Made by a program: the position numbers and the translations under genes. A stretch of DNA of 64,000 bases from Luscinia megarhynchos (taxonomy: Eukaryota; Chordata; Aves; Passeriformes; Turdidae): positions 78,064,905 to 78,128,904 of the forward strand of contig JAPFBE010000002.1 in NCBI GenBank assembly GCA_034336665.1, given 5' to 3'. Below, one piece after another: positions 36,713-50,879 of this stretch. The first letter of the stretch is position 1. Each line of letters begins with the position of its first letter. The notes under the pieces are model-generated. The model was not told the DNA's origin. It ran no database searches and saw only the letters and a program-made list of their open reading frames with translations.

Positions 36713-39700
36713 AGAGAATGTTTTCAATGTTTTATGTATACATCACGCTGGCCCTTTGATTTTTTTTTAAATCAGATGTAGAGATTTTGCTGTAACAATA
36801 GAGTGAATGTGTGTGGATAACATTACTCACAGTGCTGGTGAGAGTTCAAAGGCTGGAATGTCCAGACTAAATACACAGCAGAAAGATCAGTTCTTTAACA
36901 TTTCAATTAGACAGAAACATGAAACAACAGGCTAGTGACTCCAGCTTCTCAAAATTAAACAGTTTGACACTGCACAGAGCACACATCGAAATTCATTATG
37001 CCTTCACAGCTTAAATCTCCTCCTGCCAAAATAGTGGCGGGAGCCATTCCTCAAACACAGGAGCTGCTTTATAAATATAGTGAGTCCTACACTTACCTGG
37101 AGGAGGGAATTATCCTTTGTGTGGCAAAATCTAGATCAAGAACCTCTTCGGGAGAAGCAGCTCTCCAAGGATCCTGCTGTGCTGGGGAAGGACTTTTTTG
37201 TGTCACAAGCTGTGGGATCAGTAGAAGGAAAGCACAGCCTGCACAGGGACAATGTCTTTATCCCTGCTCTGTAATACTGTCAATCCTGTGGCACTTACTG
37301 GCTCTGCAGGGTGAGAATGGCCACATCAGGGCAGTGGATGCCCTGGTGCAGGGAGCAGTGTGTGCTCACACTGCCAGCCTGCTCCTGTCCCCTCCTCCCG
37401 TCCCCTTTCCCACCCTGGCTCTCACCTGAGCCTATGGGGACCAGGAAGCAAGGCAGGATTTCCATGAGGGCAGCCACATAGCCTTCCTTTGGGGAAGTAT
37501 CACAGCCCTAATTAGAAAAAAAGATAAATTATTTGTCTAAGGAATCATGGGGAAATCTACAATCTCCAAGTCCACAATATAAGTGGCTTTGTTAGTAATT
37601 AAATGTCCACTGTGTGTGTCTCAGGAGTAATTGCCAATAAAGCTTCTGCACTGTGTCAGCTCAGTCTCACATACTCCTCTGACATGTTTGCAGTGGCAAC
37701 TGAAACATTATAGTTCCCTGAGAAAATATTTCTGTTATAAAACATACACACAAACATACACGGTCTGAGAGTTGCTTTTATGTTGGAAACAAGATCATGG
37801 GTTTTGCAAGAGAACATTGATGGAAGAGAATATATCTTAGCTTTTAAAGGAAGGTGTCTAGAGATGACTCGATTACCTCAGGAGAATTAGTTCTCAATTA
37901 TTATAATTGCTGTTTTATGAGCCCTTCTCATGGACCTGCAGTCTTTGTCCTCAAGAGTTGCCAATCTGGGATATGACATATAACTGCAAAGAGAAGGGAA
38001 CTAAAAAAGTGGGGGAGGGACAATGTTGACCATCTTGACAAGCCACAGTTTTAGCTCTCCGAAGTCCTTAGGGTATTCTGCAAACATCATGAAAGGTCTT
38101 TTGAGGATGGACATGAAGCAGAGTAATGAGTACACTGAGATGTGTAAAGGGAATTCCTTCCCCATTTCAAGGGAAAATGGGAGGGGAAAAAACCGATAAT
38201 TTCTTCCAAAACTAAATGTTTTAACAACCTGACAGTGGAAGCTGACAAATGCCATCTACTTTCTTTATGTAAATTCATGAGTCCATCCCAGTTCTCAAAG
38301 ATGTATTGGTCATTCATCATCTAAGAAACCATATCCAGCTGCAGAGACACTTCATACATTACTTTAGCTATTCACTATTCTCCAGGGTCTATGCTCAGTA
38401 ACAGCAGCTTTGTGTCACCATTTTGGCCCCTAAACATGTTGAACAAACTATGTAATAAGAAATAGTGACAAATCAATGTCCAAAAACCTCTGACTATGAC
38501 TATGAGGATTTAACTTTGCCAAATCTTAATTTTCTCTTTTCAGTATCCTCCCAGGAATACTAAAACAAATTTAAGGATGTGGTTGTAGAGCTCCACAAGG
38601 GTTTAAATCATGCTTTTAGGTAAATGGTATCATTTTAAGCTTCCCAGTTTTCTCTAGAGCTGAAAAATGGGCAGCCACATAGCTTCTTACAACAGCTCAC
38701 AGAAGACCTGGTCAATTGTTCTTGCTTTGGGTCTTGTTTCTAGAGAATATCAGACTGACAAGCCTCAGCCTTCTCCAGATGTAGCACAAACCTATTTCTC
38801 CACATGAGCCTTTTTCCCAAAGAACATCACCATCTCATACACCAAGAAGACATAAAGAGGACTCTGAGGAATTAAGAAAAGATTACAAAGGAGAAGATTT
38901 TTGTTGATGATTCCCAAATGGTAGCCCAAGCACTTTGACTATCCCAGTGTACTGTCATTTTTATCTGTTGTATGATGCTCCAGCCTGATGGAGGGAATAA
39001 ACCAGCAGGGGCCTGTAGGCCAAATTTCTCAGCCTGATCCCAAGATGACAACAATTACTCATAACATCATGTCAGCACCCCACTTTTGTTTCTTTTTCAG
39101 GAGAAACCAGAGATAATAACCCTGCTTTAACTATTCTACATAGGTATCATTGAGATGAATTGGTTTTCCAGTCACAAAAATCACTTAGTTTTGCTTTTAA
39201 TCATTACATTCTCCCTACTCCCAAAATTCTGACTCTTGTGCTCTGTCAGACTGTTCCCTACACCTCTCACACCTTTCTGCTCTGAAGGCCACTCATCCTA
39301 CTAGCACAGTAAAATGAAAAGCTGAGTTCAGCTTGCTATAATGCTCCTAACAGAAAGTAACAACTGTTGAAACAAAAATGGAACCAGAGCTAGTTCAGCA
39401 TTTAGAAGTAACCACACTTCAGCTTCACACTCTCACATATTTCACTGTCTCTTGTCATCCATATCAGACAGATACCTAACTATATTTGCCAGAGTACTCT
39501 TATGTGGTACACAGCCCTTGCTATAGTCAAAGCCATCTGCTCAGACATATTCCCCTGCAGATCTGAGACTGGAGAATGTGAATAGGCAATTAAAAGCAGT
39601 TCTGTGAGCAAAATTTGCTTTTCAACCTGACCCTTCACAAAAATGCTGAGACAAGGATGGGGGTAAGATACAATCTTGGATTTCCTACGTTAAAAGAAGC

Positions 39701-41918
39701 AAAGTTAGATCTCATCATGCCAAGCTTATTTCTAACAAGACCCACTCTGATCACCCACGCCAACATCCTGGCTACTAGTGCTCACTCCATAGCACATTGG
39801 CTTCACTGGGACTATGTGCACAACTGAAAGCTTGAAGCATCCATCCCCCACAATAGTTTTAGTTAGCACAGCAGATCAAGGAGTAGGCACAAAGAAGTTT
39901 GTGGAAGCCAAGGCACTAAAATCTCTATCTTCTTAAGGGAAGAAAATTAAGGGACTGTGCAAAGGCGGGTGTGAAGTCCTGGAATTTGAATCTAATCTTA
40001 TCAGATGCCCCATTAGAATCTAGTGAAACACATTGCTGTAAGCAAAAATGATCAGTCTGGCAGTTCTCTCATGCAAGCAGAAATGCTATTTTCACAGGAA
40101 TCATAAATAGCCCTTTTCTACCACTGGGCTAAACAAGGAGAAAAGAAAAATAACAGGGTGAGATGAAAAGAAGATACAAGATAGATGAAGAGGATGCAAA
40201 CATGAGTGGGAAACTGGCAGATTTTCTACCTTGAAGGGAAGACAGAGAGCAACTAAACAGAGTGTGTCATGAAATTAGTCTAAAGACAATTGTAATTGAC
40301 CAAGAAAGAAAGTGAAGGAGGAAAGTCAAAAACAACAACCTGAGGGGTACCTAGAAATTCCAAACCAAAAGGCTTAGATTTTCCTAGATGTCCAGCCTGA
40401 GGCAGAACAACAAAAAAATGAGAGAATTATAACATATTACTGAGCAATGCCTTCACTTAGCCATCTGCTGTCAGCAGTCTAACAAAGAACTGACTTACTC
40501 AACTCCATGATGGGTGTGAAATTCACTGGATAAAGTTTTCCATATGTACATGCCCTGCTCTCCCCCACAGAATGAGCTCATCCAAAATAAATCAATGAGG
40601 TCCATTCTCCCTCTCCAACTGACAGATTCCCATTAGTTCCACAGCACCCTGGGCCTCACCACACCAGTGCCACACTGGTAAGTGCCCAGTTTCATGGAGA
40701 CCAGAGAGGGTCAGTGCCTCAGGCTGAGCTGAGTTACAGCAAGCTCCAAAGCCTCCACGCCAGTTCTGACATCCAGATTATAAACTTCTGAAAAAAATTA
40801 GTTCATTATGAAAATGATAGCACACCAAATCCAATAATACTCACATTTCTGTATAAAGCTTTAGTTTATCTCATAAAAATAAATAATACACATCAGCTAT
40901 CATATAACCATGGAGATTTGTTCCTGTTTTTTAACTCAGATCACTGTTTTGCATACAGAGGAAAGGGATGATTTTTGGTTTATCTTACAGCTTAATGTTT
41001 TTCGCTTCTTTTTTTGAACAGGCTTTTGCTGTGATGTCTGTAATCCAGCTCTCAGGCTACATAGTTTCCTCTGATATACTGTGATCAAGTCCCAACTGGT
41101 AGGTCTAGTTTCTCCCCATATATCTTTTTAGATAAAGCCATTGCAGGAGGGAGAAGATAGAAATACAGTTGCCACAAGGCTTGGATTTGGCTAGTTTATC
41201 TTGCACCCCACTCCACTTTGCTGAAGGACATTAATTGTCCTCAGGTCTCCTTGGTCTGCACATTTTTTTCCCCTTTTCTCCCCTCTATTACCCTCCCACC
41301 AGCAGGAATCACAACCGTGTGAGCAGCAACTGCCAAAAGGCAGCAATTCATAATCAGCAGAGTGATTACAAAGGAGCCAGCAGCAATGCTGAAGTTTACA
41401 GCACTTCCTGTGCCCAAAACTACGTGGTAAAAATATTTGCTGCAGAGAGTAAACATGCTTAATGGGTTCCAGTTTAATTTCTCTTTTATAATCCTGTCCT
41501 GAGTGTATATAGTGCTTGGGAGAAGTGCAGCCCTGCAGCACATGCAGGACCCTGCTGAGCTGCGCAGCGTGGGCAGTGTGAGCCCCCAAAGCGTGCCCCA
41601 TCTGCATGCCCAGGTTTGGCTGTGCACTGGCCAAGGCTGGCCTGGCAGAGCTGCCAGCCTGGCCCCAGGGAATGCCCTGTCACACTGGCTGTCCATGACA
41701 CAGCAGCCTATTGCCATTGTCAAAAAAGAAACACGAGCGATACGAGGCCACTGAGAAGCTTTAGTGATTTTCCAGCCCTGTTTCAAACAGACTGCATTTC
41801 CAGATCCCAGGCACAGAGGATGTTCGCCGTCTGGAGCTTCACATATGCAAGACTCAATGTGTTGTTTCTCTCATCTTCCCTGCACTTCCTCAGAGCTCCA
41901 AGAGCCAGGGAAAATTTA
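36713..41918. other. Unique non-coding DNA
   Basis: No gene or repeat family is recognised. The block 36985-37090 has a CNE-like texture, with GTGGCGGGAG at about 37034-37043 inside AT-rich flanks. Around 41190-41790 open frames reach 181 codons on the minus strand, starting at TTG with no ATG-based support. No domain is identifiable there apart from a hydrophobic stretch of about 28 residues, which chance can supply. Confidence 0.5.
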
Positions 41919-42108
41919 CAGAATCACAAAACTACAGAATCATTTCCTTTGGAAAAGACCTCTGAGATCATCATGTCCAACCTTCGACTGACCAGCACCT
42001 TGTGGGCTGGACAATAGCACCAAGTGACATGTCCAGACTTTCCTTGAACATCTCCAGTTCCACCACCTCCCTGGGCAATCTGTTCCAGTGTTTAACAGCC
42101 CCTTCCCA
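41919..42108 (-). mobile_element. CR1 LINE, 3' end fragment (minus strand)
   Basis: On the plus strand it opens with CAGAATCACA and ACAGAATCAT, the reverse complement of the CR1 terminal octamer repeats. It then follows the family text with GGAAAAGACCTCTGAGATCA, a CGACTGACCAGCACC block, CCTTGAACATCTCCAG and CCACCACCTCCCTGGGCAA. The subfamily differs from the copy at 19.8 kb. About 190 bp of the 3' end is kept and there is no coding capacity. An A-rich CAAA tract lies about 300 bp to the right. Confidence 0.9.
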
Positions 42109-42415
42109 GCTAGGCTGGCTCCAGTGCAGACCAGCTATTGGGAGGAGTAACAGGCTACAAAAGGCTTAAAACCTTCAACTGATCTGGCATGATTTAATGG
42201 GGGAAAGTCAACTCATCCTCCAGAACTTTTTTCCAGTCCAGACTTTACTTTGAATACATCAGGAACTACTGGGACTGGCAAGTGGCTGTCTTCCACACAA
42301 CTGTGGAGAGCCATGGAGGAGAAATATCCTTCTCCATCACTAAGTTTTACTAAGTGCACTCTTCCCCACTTGTTCAGCAGATGCAGAAATGGGACAGAAA
42401 AAATGAGACTTGGGG
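42109..42415. other. Unique non-coding DNA
   Basis: Nothing is recognised in this roughly 300-bp gap between the CR1 copy and the A-rich tract. It could be unrecognised CR1 sequence further from the 3' end, but I see no matching words. Confidence 0.4.
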
Positions 42416-42540
42416 AAAAAAAACAAACCAAACAAACCAAACAAAGCAAACAAACAAACAAAAAAAAAAAAAATCAAAAAAGCAAGCAACCAAGAAAAAA
42501 ACTAAACCAACACCCCCCCCAACCAAAAAAAATAAAAAAA
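42416..42540. repeat. A-rich CAAA/CCAAA low-complexity tract
   Basis: An imperfect series of AAAC, AACC and A-runs, with a C8 run at 42512-42519. The lysine/threonine-rich open frames that cross it are compositional artefacts. Confidence 0.85.
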
Positions 42541-45243
42541 GTCCCATTCAATTTATTCTTTTCAGAGAGGCTGCAGAGGATTCCCTGTCTTTTTAGCTCC
42601 CAGAGCAAAAAGACTGCAAAACCTGTCTTCTTAAACAGAGGCCTTTATCAGTGTAGGTCTGTTTTTCCAGGAAATCAAGAAATTTCTGCTTTTATTCCTG
42701 TGTGATAATCTGTTTAAATACTGCTTAAGACTGTGAGTTGAATTAATTTCTGGCCCCATCTATTTGTTTGGGGCTGTCTTGCCATTCTAGCCAGAAGAGG
42801 ATGGTGAAGAGAAATCCTGAGATAATGGAGCAGTCTGGATCTGAGTTTCTCTAAAGAAATGTGGAGGGATTGGGCAATTCCTTCATCAAGTCTTGAAAAT
42901 ATATAAGCTTTCAACACTGTCTTTTGCATTTAGCACTTAGGAAAAAATGGCCTCATCCTTGCAAGGTGGCAGGATAATGCACATTCTGCCTCAGTTTTTC
43001 TGGGAGCAGGGGAAAGAGACAAGAAAACTATCAGTGTGATAAGGATAATGTGGAGTCATGATCTAGAAAAGATGGTTGATACAATCTTGTATTTTTTTGT
43101 TGTTGTTGCCAATAGTCCCTGTTGCTGGGGGAGGAAATTCTGCTTCTGACAAGTCAACCTGTACACTAGGGACCACTGGTAGATCCCACAGTGGCTGTCA
43201 TTCCCAGGGAGACAGTCCTGGGGAGAAGTCATATGCAGAATTGCCAACCCTAAATGTCACACAAGTTTGAGTTTTGCAACCTGAGACAGTCTGTGATGTC
43301 TCCTGTTGCACCACCTGTTGCTGGACATTTCACTTCAGCAGTGGATTTTGGGTACAACAGAGGATAACTGCACCTTCCACAGTTTTGAAGGAAAATAAAA
43401 CTACAGGACAAAAAAGGCTTGGATAAAATGATCAAAGTGAAACATCTACTAGGAGAGGATTCACTCAAGAAAAGAAGCTTCTGCAGCAGTGGAAAGGCCC
43501 TTAGAAGCACTTTACCTCTCACATCAGGGAATCTAAAAAGAATTGAATGTGTTAGACATTGCAAAGTTACACTATATGGGTACTGCAAGAACCACAGGTC
43601 TCTAGTTTTCAATGTTTTCAGGAGATACATTTCTGCCATGTAAAATATGGACATGTTGGTGAATTGCTTAGAATTTTCATTTTGATTCCAACTTTCATGC
43701 AGTTCAGATGAATACAGGTGCAGGATCAGATCACTCTTGTTTGTATAAATATTTTTATTAGTTTTGCACTGCTTTAGTTTTGTACTTACAAATTACTACT
43801 ACCTAATAAAAAAAAGTGTGAGGCCTGATCTTTTTCTGTTGTTGAGCACTGTATGTCATCTTCAAAACATGAGCCCAGAAACAGCCTGATCCAGGGATTT
43901 TTCAAATGAGTCAGCTATAGAATGAGTTTCATTACTGACATCAAGGCAAAAAGCACCTGATAGCTCATGAGGTGCTGACAATAGCTCATCATACCCTTAG
44001 TGATGTCCTGTGCTGTTCCTTTGAATGGCTCACAGCTTCCAGCAGCTGCCTAAAGGACAAATGGACTGCCTTTTCATTTCCCTCGTTAGACAGAGTTCTG
44101 CAGAGAGGTGACAGGAGGAGGCAAATGATAAGGGGAAAAAAAACAGAGGAAAAAAACCCAAAAACATCAACATAAAATTTATTAAAAATTTCTAAGCCAC
44201 ACTGCAGAAAATACCATCTGTTTAAGAGCTTCTCAGACTGCATTGTCCAATCTGGACCCCTTGCAAAGATCCAAACCTGCAATGTGGTGAAGAGAAGTGC
44301 AGTGCAGACAGACCCAGCAGCACAGAAGAATATGACTTAGGGTATCTCCATCATCTCTCCTGATAAGTTTTTAAACAACTAAATTTTGTGACCTGCTTTA
44401 ATAAAAATTTGGAAAGAGAAGCACACCATCACAGCAGATAAATAAATTTATTTCCAAGACATCACCTGAGAATAACTTAAAGACCTAAATGAAGAGATTC
44501 CAGAACATGGTAAATTATGATTTGCATCATGACCTTTAACAGTCAAAGTTCAGGGTGATAAGAATTTGATTAAGGAATGTCCACTTTTAAGACATAATTT
44601 CTTCAATTCACCACTGTAGCCATTGGTGAAACAAATAGAGAAAATTGGGAGCTGCTGTTTTGGAGCAGGGAGGTGAGAAAAATTGCTGCCTTTGAAAATT
44701 TCTTAATTTTTTGGCCTAATGCCTAAAACAGCAATCATAACATGCTGCACAATATTTTTACTGAATGAGGTAAGGGATAGTAGAAGTGCCATATCCTACA
44801 GTGTTCCAATTGTGGCTGTATACAGATCTTTCCATACCCTTCTTCTGCCTAGGAGTAATGGGACAGAGGGAATTAGGAAGAGGATAAAGGCAGTCAAGAC
44901 AATAAAATATCAGCATTTTCTAAAGCCAATTGTCTGCACTTAGGAGGAAGAGAAGTCTTGAGTTTCAAAGGTGCTGTTGTAGGCTTTTAAAATTGCTTAG
45001 GAGAAACTATCATGCTGAAGATGTTCTGCAAATTTCTTTGGTAAGATTTTAGGCAGCACTTGACAGATATTATTATATGTATGTATGTTTGTGTTCTACA
45101 CAAAAATTCCCATGCTGAGATATTGTGTTATAAGAGATTGTGAGAATATGATGGAACTCTCATCCATCACTTCCCAATTAACTACTCAGTAGTCCATTTA
45201 TTTATAACAAGGTAAAATCATTTTTGCTGTTTTCAAGCTAGTG
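42541..45243. other. Unique AT-rich non-coding DNA
   Basis: No gene or repeat family is recognised. The longest frame is 134 codons (43250-43654, minus strand) without a domain. Confidence 0.5.
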
Positions 45244-45280
45244 AAAAGAAAAACAAAACAAAAACAAACAAACAAAAAAA
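45244..45280. repeat. AAAC-type A-rich microsatellite
   Basis: Imperfect AAAAC/AAAC repeats on the plus strand. Confidence 0.8.
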
Positions 45281-48200
45281 TCAACTGGAACTACTCAGTA
45301 CACTTATGTTTCTAGATGCACGTTTTTTAAAACGACAAATTAAATATCATTTAGGGAGGTAGAAACTTTTTTAAAAGTTACTTATATTTCCCTCTGTCTT
45401 CTCTTAAGCAAACCCTTTCTAAATTTTTTTAAGGGATCCAATTCAGACTTCTTTCAATGTGTAGGACCCAAAATCCAGACAATTGAAGACAATTTCATGT
45501 TGCCTCTTCAGCAAAACATTTTTCTTGGAGGAATGGAAAAATCAAACTAATTTACACTGAACTACACTATTACTGTTATTAAGTTTAGGGAGAAATACAT
45601 AAAATCAGAGAAAGCTGTATCAAAGATATGAAGTTTGTATCTGCTCAGGGAAAAAAAAAAATCTGAACTCTACAATAATTATAAACAGAGATTTTCCATC
45701 ATCAGGATATCTATTTCCACACTTAATATTTGCCTTTTGGCTCAGGTAATTTTCTTTTGATTTCCTAAAAGCAAAAATCTTTCCAAAATTCTTATTTGTT
45801 CTGGCAGTTAACTTCAGCCTCTAAATTTTCTTCAAATTTATATACCTAAGGTAAAGAGACCTCAGAGAGGCAGATTTTGTTTTCCAGGGTCTTTTGGAGG
45901 TTACAGCAGTAAATTACAGATTCTAAACTAATATGCATGTAAGAAAGTATCAGAACCTGAAAAGTGGCAAAATATTAGCAGCTAAGGACATAGTGAAAAC
46001 TAATAATGAAAAAGGCACAAGATATTATGATGCTTCCTCAAGGCTGGTTTTCTGATTTCAGAAGCAGCCAATACTGAATGCTCTGGAGAGCAGGGCAATT
46101 CATCTATTTCTGCAATACTTTGCTAGAAAGCAAATGTTGGCCTGACCCCAGCTGGTGATTAGGTTATACTGAGGAGTTTGAGGATTGATAGCCCTTGTCA
46201 TTTTAAATTAGCACTAAATGTAGTTGAAGATGTTATTCTTATTTGGGTAAATATTGCATTCTTTTTGCAAATCATCTGTATTAAGGTATTTGTCTCATAA
46301 AATAGATTGAAGCCCACTATTAAACTGTGTGCAGTATAAAAAATAGCTCATGTAATTCATTTTTACAAGTGTTGCCTTTAACTTTCATCAGTAAGAGCTC
46401 TTGACAGGTCATTCAAGGTTTTTCAAGCCTCTATCAACTCCTATCTCTTTTTTTTTCCCTTTCCATACAAAATACCAAGACTTCTGATCTAACACCAGAA
46501 AACAGCAAAAAACATTCATCTGGTTTGTATTTGGAGTTTGTAACATCCCTCAAAATTTTCTTTTGTTGGAAGATGTACTGTTTCTTTACATTTCTAAAGT
46601 AACTTATGACAAATATAATAAACACATAAATGTTTCTAAAAGAATGCATCAATCCACCTGTTCTTCCTTGTGCATATTTAACACTTTGGGATAACTTCTA
46701 CCCAGGGTGTGAAGGAGGGGATTGAGAGCATTTCCCAGCCATCAGCCCTGTTTAATTTCAGTTTCAAGTTATTTGAATAACTGTAGAGAACCGTATTCCT
46801 CTTCATCAGCTTGGTCATATCACCCCAGCATGGGTAAGGCATTAGAAGAGCTTTTGTCCAATTGTGCTAAGAGCAAAAATTATGATCCTGAGAATGAGAT
46901 AATGCTTTTCCCAGGGGAGGAACAAGCAACCATTAGAGACTTTGTGGATGCATTTTCTGTGACTGGAGTGTCCCCAGCTCACCCTCTGCTACAGGTCTGG
47001 CATCTCTTTCACAGCAAAATAAAAGAAAGTATATCAGTGTGACTGATTATGCTAGCATTTAGCATTTGCTTTAATACAGTCTTGGAGAAAATGCTTGATT
47101 TTACACACTAGAGTAATTCTGTCGACCTCCATAGAGCTATTGGTATGCTCAGAAGAAAGTATGTATTATGAATGTTTTGTGGAATTTTGACAATAGGCAG
47201 GCACTGAGGCATTAGATGATGTAGATTAAATGTATAAGCCTCTCATCTTCCACCAAGTTCCTTCTCTTGCAGACAATTTAAAATTTTGTGACTGATGCAC
47301 CGAAAATGGGAAAATACAATGAGGAAAATGTCATGTGTCTCCTCAGAATTGCTAAATATTTTCAGCTAACTTTTCTTATTATATTTGCCCCTTTACAAAC
47401 ATGAAGCCTGCTAATTAAGCAAGGACTGGAGACTTGTCAAGATTATGAGAGTACTGCTATGACATAACCATAATTCTTGATGACATTTCACTTTCCCCAT
47501 CCAGAAAAATCTATCACACTTTCTGAGATGTGACCTTCATCTTGTTAAATGAATACTAGAGCAAAGAGCTCGTTTGACCTCTTACCTGCCCTCCCCTCTC
47601 CACCCTCTGTCTGGCCTCAGCCAGTCTGTCAAGCTTATTTGCTTCATACTAATTGGCTTGATTTCTTTGGCTATTGTTGCTTAGCACACTTTCTTTGGTT
47701 TTGTCTCTCTTCTGACTTTGCACGTAGCTATTTGCACCACATAGTTTCTCCTTCCTAACTCGCCCATCAGATTCTTATCTTTTCTTCTTTATTTTATTTT
47801 TTCCCCAATTTTTGTGAAACTCCTAATTTAGCCACATTTGTCTTTTGGTACACTCCCTGCTGGCAGAGGAGCATGCTACACGCTTTTCTTTCTCTATTCT
47901 ATAGTTCTTGGGGTTTTCTGTTCCCTCAGTCCCACTCCTCAGCCAGGTTGATTTTTATGACCATGTAGCTATTCCTCTGGAGAAACACAAGTCTGACTCC
48001 AGCATCTTTTTGTTCTTCTTCTCCTCATTTAGCATTCATTTTTGCTGCAATCTCAGATCTAATGAGATTGTGATCAATGCTTCCCAAGTTGCCCCTTGCC
48101 TACATGTCTTCAATCATACCTTGGCTGTATAATCTACTACACTCTTCCCTCTGTCAATTGGTGAACATATATAGTTAATGTTAAAAGCATCCTGGAACCA

Positions 48201-49945
48201 CAAAACAAAGCTTTCTTTTCCCCTTCACTTAATAAAGTGGAATCTACCTTGGTAATTGCAGAATTTCCTTTGCATCTTTTCTCATGCAAAAGCTGTAATT
48301 TATGTGTTTATTTTTTTTGTGGAGTCACGTTAGAATCCAGCTCTTTCTATTTTAGAAACTCAACACATTCCAGCTTTCAGCCTACTCAAGGAAAAAAAGC
48401 AAAAACAAGTATGACAAAATATCCTTTCACACACAATTATCTACCAGGCAATCACTACCCCATAATATTATCTCACAAAATAACCAGCTCTCAGGCAACA
48501 TTGGCTTATCCCTGCAGTGTTTGTGTGTGTGTCTGCCTTACATGGGTTGCACAGGGAGCACCTTGGGATGCCGTGGTTGGTTACCACTGTAATTAACCAG
48601 CTTTAATCAGTGCTGGGCCTGGAGTGGACACAAAAGGGCTGTGATGCCAGGTGAAAATATCCAGTCTCCTGTGCTGGGTAGAAACCCAAGTCTGGAGCTC
48701 TTTGAGCCGTGCTGATTTGCAGAATGGTGCTTCTCTGCTTTGCCTATGTTTACCTGATTTGTTGACTCTGGCGACTCTGATGACTCTCTTCCTTCAAAAG
48801 AAACCTAGGGGAAAATCACCTCCCCACCTTTGGCTCAGCCAAAGGCTCCTATTCAGCCTCCAGAAGAGAAAACTTGGGGTTTCTCTAAACAGTCACAAAC
48901 AAATGAATTTTGCTCTAAGGACTGACAACAACAACAACAACAACTTTAAAAAAAGAGAGAGAGAGAAATGAGCTCCATGTCACAAAATATTTTGAGGTTT
49001 TGACTTTTTTTAAGCCTTTACGTGTCTCTGCTCTGTCAAGTGCCTTTTTCTTGCACATTATTTGTCTTAGACTGGTGGCTTTCTGACAGCTTATGTGTTA
49101 TATTTGAATGCATTTTCCACAGTGTACGAGCTATGACAACACAAGTCATCCAGACAGATTACAAGGGAGCAGTGCAGCTCATCCTCTTTACACCACAGAG
49201 CAGGAGCAGAGGGGCTGTGACCAGGGGAGGCTGATGCAGCTCCCCTCTAGGCTCTGCCCTGCCCACCCTGAGGCACTGGGGCACTGGGGAAGAGCCAGCA
49301 TTTCACTTCCAGGACTTCAGGGGCTTTGGGGTTCCGCACAGGAGATGAAACCAATTTATGATCAGACCTCTGCACATCTGTGCCATTATGGAAAGGTAAT
49401 AAATATCAGGAAAGGAAAGGATATCACACACTCAATTTGAGAAAAACTGAAAGTCCTATGCCACAGGCCAAATATAGAACTCCATTAACCATTGTGAAGC
49501 ACAGTTGATGAGGAGAGTAAAAGAACAGCCCAGGAGGAAATTAATAATTCTGTATTAAGTGCAGAGCTTGGATGGTGTTTGGTAAATAAAGCCTGAGGTC
49601 ATGCATTGACTGATGGGGAAAACAAAATATTGAATAACCACCAGTTCAACAAACACTATCCACCCTGTGCAGTGAAGAAAGCATTTTGCCTATGGATTAA
49701 GGAGAATATTGTCACTTGAAAAAAAAATTGCACCAGAATGTTTTGCACGCAAAGGGGCCAAATAAATTTCCACAGTAGCTTCAGTTATTCAGTTCCCTAA
49801 TTTCTGGCTCTTCACATTTTTTCTCTGAATGTAGTCCTTCCATATATTTCCTTATGAGTTTGGTGCCTTTTTGTTACTGTTTTAATGAGAAAAGGTAAAA
49901 ACAAGCAGCTTACATCAACATAAGTCAGCTTCAACATTGTGCAAG
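45281..49945. other. Unique non-coding DNA with short microsatellites
   Basis: Includes an ACA trinucleotide run at 48925-48944 and a GA run at 48954-48967. Open frames of up to 119 codons (46722-47042, 48237-48596) show no family signature. A donor-like TGG|GTAAGG lies at about 46827-46835, but no exon can be assigned to it. Confidence 0.5.
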
Positions 49946-49977
49946 TTTACTTCAATTTACCTCAAATTTACTTCAAG
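49946..49977 (+). repeat. Three-copy short tandem repeat, 10-11 bp period
   Basis: TTTACTTCAA (49946-49955), TTTACCTCAAA (49956-49966) and TTTACTTCAAG (49967-49977) follow one another directly. The period equals one DNA helical turn, so the copies would face the same side of the helix. Confidence 0.8.
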
Positions 49978-50879
49978 CACAAGAAAAAGAAGCAGCAGAA
50001 TTTCCTCTGGTTTGAGTCTTTTACTTGACAACTTTCAAAGGTCTTTTGCCCAAGATAGACAGCTTAGAGCTTCTAAAGGTGAAGATGAAAACAAAGATGG
50101 CAAAGAAAAGGAAGGAGATGTAGGAGGAAGAGAGGGAGGTAGCAGAGGTTATCACAAAAAAACCTGGAAAGGTACACAAATGATGTTTCGTTACATGATC
50201 CACCATAATTTCCATGCAAATCAACAAGACACCTTAAACTGGGCTTTACAGAGCCAAAATTGCACTTAATAAATGACTCGTGACAAAAATTAGCGACATA
50301 TACCATTAATGGAGAATCCTCTGAGGTGAGTGTGGAAACTGGTAAAGAGGTGTCAGAGGTGAAAAGAGCTGGTGAAAGGAACTGAGGCAGCGCAGGGCTG
50401 GAGAGCTGGGAGTGCAGGCAGACACCAAGGCATGAGAGCAATGACAAGAAACAGAGGTCTGCCCCAGAAGAGCTGCATAGCTCAGCGGGTAATGCAAAAT
50501 TTAAAAATTCCAAGGGTTGATTTTAGTATTTTACTACATAAGGCAACTACTTGGAATTAATCAGATTACACAACAAACAATGTCACTCAACACAAAGATT
50601 GAAAACTAGGATCAATATAAATCTGTGCACCCTCTTTCAGAGAAGTGATCATAGAAGCTAATGAAATGCAGATAAGTGCATTAGGTTTTCCTCTTTTCAT
50701 GCACCCTCTTATCCTGTCATTTCAAACTCAAAATCAATCTGAGTTACCTTAAGTGGCAATACTGTGTCTTTAATCCTTGATTCATTTGTTGTGAAATATA
50801 GTCAAAATAATAATTTGAAAGGGAAATTTGAAAATGTCAGATAGTAAATGCATATTTTACTTATTTTAATGTTTGTTGA
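49978..50879. other. Unique non-coding DNA
   Basis: A purine-rich stretch at 50084-50149 gives opposed chance frames of 110 and 146 codons. A tRNA A-box-like word occurs at 50478-50489 without a foldable tRNA around it. No gene is recognised. Confidence 0.5.

Noticed and set aside
41241..41786. 181-codon minus-strand frame with a hydrophobic segment of about 28 residues
   Set aside because: It starts at TTG, has opposed open frames over the same bases and no recognised homology. One hydrophobic stretch is weak evidence for a membrane protein.
42354..42705. Lysine-rich plus-strand frames
   Set aside because: They arise from the CAAA low-complexity tract.
46722..47042. 106-codon plus frame with a strong donor-like TGGGTAAGG inside
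   Set aside because: No homology recognised. The frame reads through the donor, and a lone donor motif is common in introns.
50478..50520. tRNA A-box match TAGCTCAGCGGG followed by a GGTTGA word
   Set aside because: No acceptor stem or D-stem pairing can be made and the B-box is poor. At most it is a decayed tRNA-like fragment.
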